Assembly (NCBI GenBank): GCA_003162115.1
Contig: PMMV01000117.1
Coordinates: 1 to 12,792 of the forward strand
Length of the DNA: 12,792 nucleotides
Origin: Methanobacterium sp.
GTDB taxonomy: Archaea > Methanobacteriota > Methanobacteria > Methanobacteriales > Methanobacteriaceae
Direction: 5' to 3'
The first letter of the stretch is position 1, and each line of letters opens with the position of its first letter. The notes below the pieces were generated by a model. That model worked only from the letters and a program-made list of their open reading frames with translations. It was not told the origin of the DNA and did no database searches. Below, piece after piece: positions 5,827 through 12,549 of the stretch. Both the position numbers and the translations under genes were made by a program.

Positions 5827-6276
5827 ATGGACGAGGAAAACTTGAACAAAATGGTGGATGATTTGTATCTGTTTTTTCCATTATTTAGAAAAAAACTTTT
5901 CAAACATAAAAAAAATTTAAAACAAAAGCAAATGCCCCATTCCTACTACCATATATTAAAAGTCCTGAACAAACATGGCGAACTACCTATGTCTGAAATC
6001 GGAAGGAGAATTTACATATCAAAATCAAATATGACCTCATTAATTGATAAACTTGTCACTGATGGATTAGCAGAACGATTACCTGATAAAAATGACCGAA
6101 GAATAATCAATATAGCCCCTACCAATAAAGGTAAGGATCTGTTAAAGAATTGGAGAAAACATTCGAATACCGAAATAAAAATCAACCTGTCCACTCTATC
6201 AGATGAAGATCTAGAAAAATTTAGGGACTCAATTAATAACATCAAAGATATTCTCGAAAAAATAGGGGATAATTAA
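5827..6276 (+). CDS. MarR family transcriptional regulator
   Basis: The protein has 149 residues, typical of MarR. The N- and C-terminal helices (about 1-33 and 115-147) form the dimer interface. The winged helix-turn-helix lies between: helix SYYHILKVLNKHG (39-51), LPMSEIGRRIYIS (53-65), recognition helix SNMTSLIDKLVTDG (67-80), and a wing with LPDKNDRRIINIAPT (85-99), where the Asp-Arg-Arg motif is characteristic of the family. MarR dimers bind palindromes of about 16-20 bp and are released by ligand, oxidation or metal. Start ATG 5827 has GGTGA five bases ahead. Its neighbours, a CDF exporter and a His-rich protein with matching palindromes in their promoter region, point to metal-responsive repression, but no metal site can be assigned in this protein. 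Confidence 0.9.
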   Translation: MDEENLNKMVDDLYLFFPLFRKKLFKHKKNLKQKQMPHSYYHILKVLNKHGELPMSEIGRRIYISKSNMTSLIDKLVTDGLAERLPDKNDRRIINIAPTNKGKDLLKNWRKHSNTEIKINLSTLSDEDLEKFRDSINNIKDILEKIGDN

Positions 6277-6436
6277 TAAAAGACATCCTTTTGATGATTT
6301 TACATTATTATTCTGGAATAAGGCTTGATAAAGAAAGTAATAAAAAAAATTCAGAAATAAGGTCTTTTGTTTGACTCAATAATTCATTTTCTCATTAAAC
6401 CTATCAGATATAATGTAGGATTTAATTTATTTTTAA

Positions 6437-6745
6437 TTAAGATTTTTCAGGTACTAAAAAGAAATTTTTCAATACATCTATTTCATCCCTTTTGGAGAGA
6501 TAATATAGGTTTAACATGGATATTAGTCTAAATACTAACTCATCAAGATGTTTAATTTCTTTGGGAGTTAATCCCTCTAAGCATATTAAATCACAGATTA
6601 GAATTTTTATAGTTTTAATATTATATTCATTCTAAAATAATTGATTATCTAATAGATCTGTTGTTTTATCACCAAGAAAATTATCTATTCTCTTGAATGT
6701 TTCAGGAACATCCACACTATATTTATTATATATATTTGGATTCAT
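6437..6745 (-). pseudogene. 102-codon gene interrupted by one in-frame TAG
   Basis: On the minus strand a strong GGGAGGG Shine-Dalgarno sequence (about 6751-6757) precedes ATG 6745. The frame runs MNPNIYNKYSVDVPETFKRI, then DNFLGDKTTDLLDNQLF, meets TAG at codon 38 (6632-6634), and continues without other defect for 64 codons, through CLEGLTPKEIKHLDELVFRL to FFLVPEKS and TAA. The part after the amber codon looks like a normal helical protein, with an LTPKEIKHLDELVFRLI segment. The single stop makes this a recent nonsense allele or an amber-decoding gene; the former is far more likely in this kind of organism. Family not recognised. A 37-residue product would result from normal termination. Confidence 0.6.
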
Positions 6746-6926
6746 TAAATCCCTCCCTTATGGAGAAATACATTTATTTTATAAATATCATAAATAATTT
6801 AATTATTCGCTATTAATAAAAATGGATTTATTTTTTACCTTAATAAAATGTTTTATTATTAATATATTTATTATATTAAATAGATAATAATGATAAATAT
6901 TGTTTTATGCCGACTAAAATAGACCT

Positions 6927-6950
6927 ATTTTGTGATATGGTTCACAAAAT
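6927..6950. promoter_or_regulatory. 9-bp-arm palindrome containing TGTGA-N6-TCACA
   Basis: ATTTTGTGA (6927-6935) and TCACAAAAT (6942-6950) are perfect inverted arms around TATGGT. The core matches the spacing and bases of CRP/FNR-type operators in bacteria, but no such regulator is encoded here and the host looks archaeal. It sits directly upstream of a TATA-like AAATATATC (6965-6973) of the gene starting near 7022, a position suited to an activator or a repressor that blocks TFB. Confidence 0.5.
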
Positions 6951-7021
6951 TTCCTATTTTTGTTAAATATATCAGTAATCCTGACCAAATTAATGAATAA
7001 TGGATAAAATGATGAAACTCA

Positions 7022-7307
7022 TTGATACAAAAAATAAACAAGATCAATAAAACTACTCATATATCGCTAAAATTTGAAGATACCTGTCTTAGTAAAGATC
7101 AATATAAGTTTTTAAAAGAACGATTAAAAATGTTTGAATTTTATATAAATAGTGAATACTCTTTAGAATATCAAACACAATACAATGAATCTTCAGAACT
7201 ATTATTAATAGGTATCACTATTATTAATAGGTATCACTATTATAATCCCGGATCATCTCATACCAAAAGATCCTGAGAAATCAACTGAAACAATTATGAC
7301 CCAATAA
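7022..7307 (+). pseudogene. Small gene frameshifted by a 19-bp tandem duplication
   Basis: As it stands the frame from TTG 7022 gives 84 residues and ends at TGA 7274-7276. A 19-bp unit, CTATTATTAATAGGTATCA, occurs twice in tandem at 7199-7217 and 7218-7236. Taking out one copy restores a frame that continues from SSELLLIGITIIIPDHLIPK into DPEKSTETIMTQ and ends at TAA 7305-7307, giving 88 residues (267 bases without the extra copy). The region before the repeat, with FEDTCLSKDQYKFLKERLKM, is unaffected. The present C-terminus (RYHYYNPGSSHTKRS) is therefore probably frameshift sequence. The TTG start is uncertain: no good Shine-Dalgarno sequence and no in-frame ATG. Family not recognised. Confidence 0.6.
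7199..7243 (+). repeat. 19-bp tandem duplication (2.4 copies)
   Basis: Two identical 19-bp units at 7199-7217 and 7218-7236 are followed by the first seven bases of a third (7237-7243). The short partial copy (CTATTAT) that preceded the event would have served for slipped-strand mispairing. Confidence 0.9.
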
Positions 7308-7609
7308 TAATATTTCAAAAATTCTACGAAGCACAAAACACAATATTCAAGAAAAAGCATAGAAATATCTAAGTTTTTAGCTTATTGGATGGAAACTAAT
7401 CTTTTCATAATTTAAAACAAAGTTTATACATTTCTTTGAAAAGTTCTATCTTCTTTTTTTTAATGAATTATTTTTATAATCGAATATAAATTAAGTATTA
7501 AAATGCATAATATCTAATTTGGTACAATATTTGGATAAAAAAATTAAGATTAAATATTATTTTTATACAAATAGATAAAGTTAATATAACAAATTAAAAG
7601 GGATAATTT
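7308..7609. other. AT-rich intergenic stretch with the promoter of the methyltransferase
   Basis: No gene was seen. A TATA-like ATTTTTATACAAATA at 7558-7572 lies about 40-50 bases before the ATG of the methyltransferase and is a plausible promoter. GGGAT (7600-7604) is the ribosome site. T-runs at 7451-7460 could end upstream transcripts. Confidence 0.4.
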
Positions 7610-8476
7610 ATGACAGAAGACGCAGCTAAAACAAGCGCAGATCCAATATCTATAGTTGCCATGGAACAATCTTTTCCAAAGGATCAACGTATTGTTGATG
7701 ATGATCTAGCACTTCAAATGTTACCATTAAGTGTAAGGATAGTTACCAGGGTATCGGAAATTGGATTTGTTAGAGACTGGTTAATCAATTACACCGAAAA
7801 AATCACTCCCGGTATTTGGGGAGGTATACTATGCAGAAAAAGGTATATAAATGATAGGTTGAATGATATGAGCGATCAAATTGATGGAGTGGTAAATCTA
7901 GGTGCAGGAATTGATACCAGAGTTTATTCACTTAATTCGATATCAGAATTACCTATCTGGGAACTCGACCAGAATATAATTATTAAACACAAACAAAAAC
8001 GTCTAACTCATATCTTAGGAACTATTCCAGGTAATGTGAAGATTATTGGAATTGATTTTGATCATGAAGATATAGGCAAAGTACTTGAAAAAAATGGTTA
8101 TTCAAGCGACAAGAAGATTTTTTTTATATGGGAAGCTGTAACTCAATATTTAGAGGAAAAAAGCGTTAGAATAATATTTGATTTTTTGTCTCATGTCCAT
8201 AGTGGTAGTAAAATTATTTTTACTTATGTTCGCAAAGATTTTCTTGATGGGAATAACATGTATGGCATGGATGAGGTCTACAAAAGATTTGTTAAAACTG
8301 GGACGTGGAAATTTGGGATGGATCCAGGGTCATGGCCACAATTTCTTGAAGAATATGGATGGAAAATAATTGAAGACGTTGGTGGCGAAGATCTGGAAGA
8401 GAGATATGTGAAACCAACAGGTCGAATATTTGCCTCAGCAGCCATTGAGAGGCTGATCTTTGCTGAGAAAATTTAA
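7610..8476 (+). CDS. Class I SAM-dependent methyltransferase, leucine carboxyl methyltransferase-like family
   Basis: The protein has 288 residues. It shows the plan of the LCMT/PPM-like family: RKRYIND (76-82), the SAM-binding motif I VVNLGAGIDTR (94-104), the acidic strand end WELD (117-120) that would contact the SAM ribose, IDFD (148-151), and a motif resembling the family's EGV.MYL as WEAVTQYLEE (174-183). A C-terminal IERLIFAEK is also typical. Related proteins methylate carboxylates or hydroxyls, often in secondary metabolism; the substrate here is unknown. ATG 7610 follows AAAAGGGAT at 7596-7604. The stop overlaps the stop of the convergent ATPase gene by four bases. It is not obviously part of the ATPase unit. 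Confidence 0.85.
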   Translation: MTEDAAKTSADPISIVAMEQSFPKDQRIVDDDLALQMLPLSVRIVTRVSEIGFVRDWLINYTEKITPGIWGGILCRKRYINDRLNDMSDQIDGVVNLGAGIDTRVYSLNSISELPIWELDQNIIIKHKQKRLTHILGTIPGNVKIIGIDFDHEDIGKVLEKNGYSSDKKIFFIWEAVTQYLEEKSVRIIFDFLSHVHSGSKIIFTYVRKDFLDGNNMYGMDEVYKRFVKTGTWKFGMDPGSWPQFLEEYGWKIIEDVGGEDLEERYVKPTGRIFASAAIERLIFAEKI

Positions 8477-10926
8477 TCCTCATTTTCTTTTAAATTCCAG
8501 TTAACCTCTCCACAGTTACATTTAACTGCTTCTGGCCTTGGGCCGTTTATAACCAGGTGTAAAAGAGTACCACATTTATCACACTGGAAAATTGAAAAAA
8601 GATCACGGAAAATATCAACAACAGGTTTAAAGTCTTGGGGTGTGAAATCTGCCCACTGATTGTAATGTAATGCCGGGTTTACTGCCCATCTTTCCATATT
8701 TAAACGGGTAAATACATTCCTTGAAAATTCGTCAATTTCTTTCAAACTTTCCAGTTCTTCAGTATTTCCCCAGGAATTAGCAGCTTCTTTTGCATGTTTC
8801 AGTTCGTTTCTATATTCAGCCATAGCTCCGCTTAAAAGATCCCCCAACTCGTACTGGCCACTTAGATTGAACCTCACAGGTGCATGTAGAGCTGAACAAA
8901 CCTGACTGAAATATTCTTCAGAACCTCTTCTGAGCTTGGCTGCAGCTGATGGAATATCATTTCTCTCAAGATCATCATCAATTTCATCCCAGATATCACC
9001 TGAGATATTAACTGATGGACCGTTTTCAATGGTCCAATTAGAGAATTCTATCCTATTTTTAGCTTTAATAACACCTTCAGATTGTAGTTGTCTTGCCCAT
9101 GTCTGGTCGTGTGTGGTTATAAAGAACTGTCTTCCCTTAAAGAAGTTGGCTAGGAGGTTGCAGATCTCTCTTCTGTGCGGTGCATCAACACTCATCATCA
9201 CATCATCCAGTATTATTAGATCAATAAATCCTTGTGTGAGTCTTTCAGCGAGTGCAAGATACAGACAAATACCCATACTATCCTGGTGTCCTTCACTGTG
9301 AAGTGCATTTGGTGGATTCACTCCTCTACCATGAAAATCGACCTTAAAGTCCACACCTGCACTTTCCGATATTATTATGGCTTTAAACTCCATTTCATCA
9401 TCTAAATGCAATTCTCTGTAAAGCTCAACAAAACGATCCTTGATCTCAGAATATAATTTGTTTAAAATTTTGTCTCTGGACTCTAAAAACGTCTTATAAA
9501 GAATTTCACTCTTCTTATATGATTCAAATGATTTTGTACAATTATCTATTGATCTTTCATAGTTTTTCAGATTCTCCTCAAGCCTTGTTAAATTATCCCA
9601 GGCTGTCTGCTCTTCTGAAGGCTCTGGAGATTTTTCAATTGCCACAGAATAAATATTATCTAAAATAAAATCTAAATTATCCGGTGCAAGGAGAACTTCA
9701 ACCATTTCCTCACTAAATCTGATATCAGGGTAATTTTCATCCTCTAGAACTGATAATAATATTTTCAACTCATTAGTCCATGATTTAAGTGCTATTACTT
9801 CTTCTTTTAATTCTAATATTTCAGCTGATTTTATTATTTCATTCAAACTTGCGAGGGTGTGATTTACTTCGAGGATTAATTCATCTGTCAATTCACTCAG
9901 TCTGTCCAGGTTTTGAGCAGCATCTTTAAAAATTTCTATTTTATACTTTAAATGTTCTTTAAGATCTCCTGTTTCCCATGGAGTATCACACAGTGGACAG
10001 CTACCTTCAAGACCTAATAAATTTAGACCTAATCTGGTGAGTTTGAGATGATCCAGTGCATCTTCCATTCTGTGGTCAGAAGATATTTTAGTCTTTAATT
10101 CACGTAATTCAAGGTCAATATTAGATAAACTCTCTTTATTCTTATCTGAATTTATTTCATGCAGTTTTTCAAGGTCAATTTTAAGTAATTGAGTATTAAC
10201 GGTTATATCAGAGGATAATGTTTGAGCTTCGATTCCTTCTTTAATTGAGTTTGATTTAAGATCTTGTAGGGGGCTTCCATCTAAAACATTCCTGTTGTTG
10301 TTTACAAAATCAAGGATTTTCTTTTCATCGTAGTTGGTAATTCCAATATTAGAGTTGATTACTGCAGATATGGTGTTCAGGGAACTTTTTGCTCCTATAT
10401 GATTATTTTTCAGTGTATTTTTCACTTTTACAAGTACGTTGCGTGTTTTTTCCACATCGGTTATCTTGAGAAGAGTTTGTATCTGTTTACCACGCGTACC
10501 TGAATCAGCTGTAACGTAGTTAAGTATCTCACGTCTGGTTAGAACATGCTGACCTCTACTTGCAAGTTCTATAACTGGATTAATCAGGTCCCTTATTGAA
10601 TCTTCACATATCAATTTATTAGGATGATCAAGGGAACGTTTTATTTCAACTGGTTCTTCTAAACCATGGATCTTAACATTAGCTTTGATCCAGGCATCTT
10701 TGGCTGAATAATCTACATGTGGGCCGTGTTTTTTTAATGTGATATCCTTGGTTCCTTTACCTTTCATTCGGGATATCTGTCCTGTTAAAAGGAAATCAAG
10801 TGCATCCACGACTGCACTTTTACCCGAACCATTAGGACCATATATCAGGAAATTTTCTCCCCTAGGCTCAATTGAAAGGTTTATTATCCCCCTGAAATTA
10901 TGAATCTCAAGCTCAAGAAGTTTCAT
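8473..10926 (-). CDS. SMC/Rad50-like ABC ATPase with CxxC hook, HEPN-like C-terminal domain and zinc ribbon
   Basis: ATG 10926 is chosen because AGGTG lies six bases ahead and SMC-like proteins start with MKLLELEIHNFRG; an in-frame GTG 10935 follows the previous stop directly. Of 817 residues, 1-170 form the N-terminal ABC lobe with Walker A GPNGSGKS (30-37). Helical arms (about 170-490) meet at CPLC (310-313), like a Rad50 hook. The second lobe has a signature-like HSEGHQDSMGICLYLALAER (543-562), Walker B LIILDD (570-575), D-loop SVDAPHR (579-585) and H-loop TTHD (604-607). Residues about 655-780 are an extra helical domain with RNELKH (706-711) and NPALHYNQW (750-758), resembling HEPN domains, many of which are RNases. 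The end is a zinc ribbon, CDKC (782-785) and CNC (803-805). The plan recalls RloC-type or other defence ATPases, but I cannot name it. The 69-aa gene lies ten bases upstream in the same frame. Confidence 0.85.
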   Translation of the reverse strand: MKLLELEIHNFRGIINLSIEPRGENFLIYGPNGSGKSAVVDALDFLLTGQISRMKGKGTKDITLKKHGPHVDYSAKDAWIKANVKIHGLEEPVEIKRSLDHPNKLICEDSIRDLINPVIELASRGQHVLTRREILNYVTADSGTRGKQIQTLLKITDVEKTRNVLVKVKNTLKNNHIGAKSSLNTISAVINSNIGITNYDEKKILDFVNNNRNVLDGSPLQDLKSNSIKEGIEAQTLSSDITVNTQLLKIDLEKLHEINSDKNKESLSNIDLELRELKTKISSDHRMEDALDHLKLTRLGLNLLGLEGSCPLCDTPWETGDLKEHLKYKIEIFKDAAQNLDRLSELTDELILEVNHTLASLNEIIKSAEILELKEEVIALKSWTNELKILLSVLEDENYPDIRFSEEMVEVLLAPDNLDFILDNIYSVAIEKSPEPSEEQTAWDNLTRLEENLKNYERSIDNCTKSFESYKKSEILYKTFLESRDKILNKLYSEIKDRFVELYRELHLDDEMEFKAIIISESAGVDFKVDFHGRGVNPPNALHSEGHQDSMGICLYLALAERLTQGFIDLIILDDVMMSVDAPHRREICNLLANFFKGRQFFITTHDQTWARQLQSEGVIKAKNRIEFSNWTIENGPSVNISGDIWDEIDDDLERNDIPSAAAKLRRGSEEYFSQVCSALHAPVRFNLSGQYELGDLLSGAMAEYRNELKHAKEAANSWGNTEELESLKEIDEFSRNVFTRLNMERWAVNPALHYNQWADFTPQDFKPVVDIFRDLFSIFQCDKCGTLLHLVINGPRPEAVKCNCGEVNWNLKENED

Positions 10927-10935
10927 AATCAACAC

Positions 10936-11145
10936 CTAATCCTTTAAAAGATCAATAATGTCGTCAGAGTTAATCATCCCTTCTTTCACCATAGATTCAA
11001 TTTTTTCAACTGCATCAATGTTAAAATCAGGATTATCCTCAAGTTTTGATAATGTTTCATCCCAAACATCTTCTAAAACAGTTTTTGGAACCTTTAAAAT
11101 TTCTTCTATAATATAACCCCCACTATATTTAGAAATAACATTCAA
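10936..11145 (-). CDS. 69-aa acidic helical protein upstream of the SMC-like ATPase
   Basis: The frame runs from TTG 11145 to TAG 10936-10938 and gives 69 residues, NVISKYSGGYIIEEILKVPK, then TVLEDVWDETLSKLEDN, then PDFNIDAVEKIESMVKEG, and a last helix SDDIIDLLKD. It is acidic and helical, without membrane segments or cysteines. The stop is ten bases before the ATPase ATG, so the two are co-transcribed and probably translationally coupled. Small helical partners next to SMC-like ATPases are known from several defence and DNA-repair systems, so a partner or regulator role is plausible, but no family is recognised. The start is uncertain: TTG has only a weak GGGAT ahead of it and no in-frame ATG occurs nearby. 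A TATA-like element at 11154-11161 is too close to serve a leader of normal length. Confidence 0.65.
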   Translation of the reverse strand: MNVISKYSGGYIIEEILKVPKTVLEDVWDETLSKLEDNPDFNIDAVEKIESMVKEGMINSDDIIDLLKD

Positions 11146-11323
11146 TAAATCCCATTATATACTGATTTAAGGTTATTCCTTCTAATAAATTTACCTTATA
11201 TGAATTATATCAATATATTTTTCTTTAATTTTCTATGATAGTAATAACAAATATTAAATTTCTGAAATAACAAATCTATATTAAAATATTGTTAATATCT
11301 AAAACTACTCTTGGAGCCTGATT
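11146..11323. promoter_or_regulatory. Divergent promoter region between the ATPase unit and the coiled-coil/membrane operon
   Basis: This 178-bp AT-rich spacer separates two divergent transcription units. A TATA-like CTATATTAAAATATT at 11276-11290 fits the plus-strand genes. On the minus strand ATATAATTCATATAAGG (about 11190-11206) could serve the ATPase unit. A 10-bp direct repeat AATAACAAAT is found at 11243-11252 and 11266-11275. Confidence 0.45.
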
Positions 11324-11581
11324 ATGGATTTTGAATACTTGAAATCTGATACAAAAAGAATTGAAAAGAAATTAGAAGAATTAAACAAGAAGTATGATGA
11401 CATTGAACGTCAAAAAGAACTCGATAACCTTGAGGAAAGATGTAAAGAGATTAATGCAAGTTCGAGTGATGATGATTTGAAGGCTAAAATTTGGGGCGAG
11501 ATCTACAGGGATGTTTTTGAACTTGAAAAGAAAACAAAACCCAAAAACGAATCTAAAAAAAAGAAGAAGTCAGATAAATAA
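11324..11581 (+). CDS. 85-aa charged coiled-coil protein with Lys-rich tail
   Basis: ATG 11324 has TTGGAG about eight bases ahead. Residues 1-50 form a heptad-like charged helix (YLKSDTKRIEKKLEELNKKY, then DDIERQKELDNLEERCKEI), 51-72 a second helix after an SSSDDD turn, and the tail is Lys-rich with KKKKKSDK at the end. No membrane segment or catalytic motif is seen. It is 32 bases before the membrane-protein start at 11614 and is probably co-transcribed with it. The basic tail could bind nucleic acid or acidic lipid heads. No family recognised. Confidence 0.75.
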   Translation: MDFEYLKSDTKRIEKKLEELNKKYDDIERQKELDNLEERCKEINASSSDDDLKAKIWGEIYRDVFELEKKTKPKNESKKKKKSDK

Positions 11582-11613
11582 ATATTGAATAATAGTCAAT
11601 GTTGGTGACTCTA

Positions 11614-12534
11614 ATGGTAACAATAAAAGAAATTAAACATGTGAAATTAGCGTCTTTTGTACTGATGACTGCATCGATAAATGTAATTTTAGCTTTCATA
11701 GCCGCGATAGTTCTATTAATTATTTTTGGATTAGTTTCAGCATTTGCACCTCAAAATCTGGTTATAGGGCGTTATATTGTTTCATTAGGAGTAGGATTAA
11801 TTTTCATCCTTCCAATTAGTGCTTTTTTTATTACTATTGCTGGAAATTTTTTCTATGTTTTGCTTTATAATAGTCTAGTTCCCAGATTAGGTGGTATAAA
11901 ATTGGGATTAGAAGGTGATGAAGTAACTGAAATACCAGTTATTTCATTTGCTTTGATTTTATCCTCTATTGGAGCTATTATGGCATTAATAATTGGGATT
12001 TTTATAGCAGCATTAATATTGCCTTTGTTATCCATTTTAAGTGGTTCGATTCCAGCTTTATCGCAAGCTTTTGCTAATGCTACCAATGCTACACTTCCCA
12101 CTGGTGCAGCGCTGGGAGTTGCTGGAGTTATTATAGCTATTTTGTTAATCATTGGATTGCCTATTATTGTATTCATTGGAGGATTTATTAACAATGCTTT
12201 AACAGCCATATTCTATAATTTCATAGCCATCAGAGTTTCCAAAATTAGATTAGAATTCTTAACGGTATCGGGATCATCAAATGAACTAAAATATATACCA
12301 GTTATTCCAACTGCATTATCTGTGGCTGTTGTATTTTTTGTATTTGGATTTCTGAATGGTCTTTATAGTTTAATAACAAACAGTGTACATGGAATGGTTG
12401 CAGCGGGTGTTGGAGAATTTATAGGCAATATACTATTCTATTTCATTGGTTATTTCATATTTGTGGCACTAACGGCAATCTTTTATAATTTCTTAGCTCC
12501 GAAAATAGGTGGAATTAAATTAGAACTTAAATGA
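11614..12534 (+). CDS. Polytopic membrane protein with three copies of an FYN.-.P.iGGIkL-type motif
   Basis: ATG 11614 is chosen over ATG 11599 because GGTGA (11604-11608) sits five bases before it. The protein has 306 residues and about six hydrophobic segments (about 9-42, 54-80, 108-142, 167-195, 227-255, 262-290). A motif at the end of three of them recurs: FFYVLLYNSLVPRLGGIKLGL, TAIFYNFIAIRVSKIRLEF, and at the C-terminus TAIFYNFLAPKIGGIKLELK. Between the copies the text (E)-(I/Y)-PVI also repeats, so the gene probably arose by internal repetition of a two-helix unit. There are no transport or enzyme motifs that I can name. Similar proteins are common in methanobacterial genomes (recollection). 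A T-run follows at 12541-12549. Confidence 0.8.
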   Translation: MVTIKEIKHVKLASFVLMTASINVILAFIAAIVLLIIFGLVSAFAPQNLVIGRYIVSLGVGLIFILPISAFFITIAGNFFYVLLYNSLVPRLGGIKLGLEGDEVTEIPVISFALILSSIGAIMALIIGIFIAALILPLLSILSGSIPALSQAFANATNATLPTGAALGVAGVIIAILLIIGLPIIVFIGGFINNALTAIFYNFIAIRVSKIRLEFLTVSGSSNELKYIPVIPTALSVAVVFFVFGFLNGLYSLITNSVHGMVAAGVGEFIGNILFYFIGYFIFVALTAIFYNFLAPKIGGIKLELK

Positions 12535-12540
12535 TCCTAA

Positions 12541-12549
12541 TTTTTTTTT
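12541..12549 (+). terminator. T-run between convergent membrane-protein genes
   Basis: Nine consecutive T residues, six bases past the stop codon of the 306-aa gene, fit an archaeal U-tract terminator on the plus strand. The run overlaps the stop codon of the convergent gene at 12548. Confidence 0.45.

Noticed and set aside
6841..6858. TAATAAAA-TG-TTTTATTA palindrome
   Set aside because: Composed only of A/T except one base, in a stretch of extreme AT content, so chance is likely.
8936..9301. 121-codon plus-strand frame within the ATPase gene
   Set aside because: It is the reverse complement of the conserved ATPase lobe and has no initiation signals.
11865..12209. 114-codon minus-strand frame inside the 306-aa membrane protein
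   Set aside because: Antisense shadow without initiation signals.
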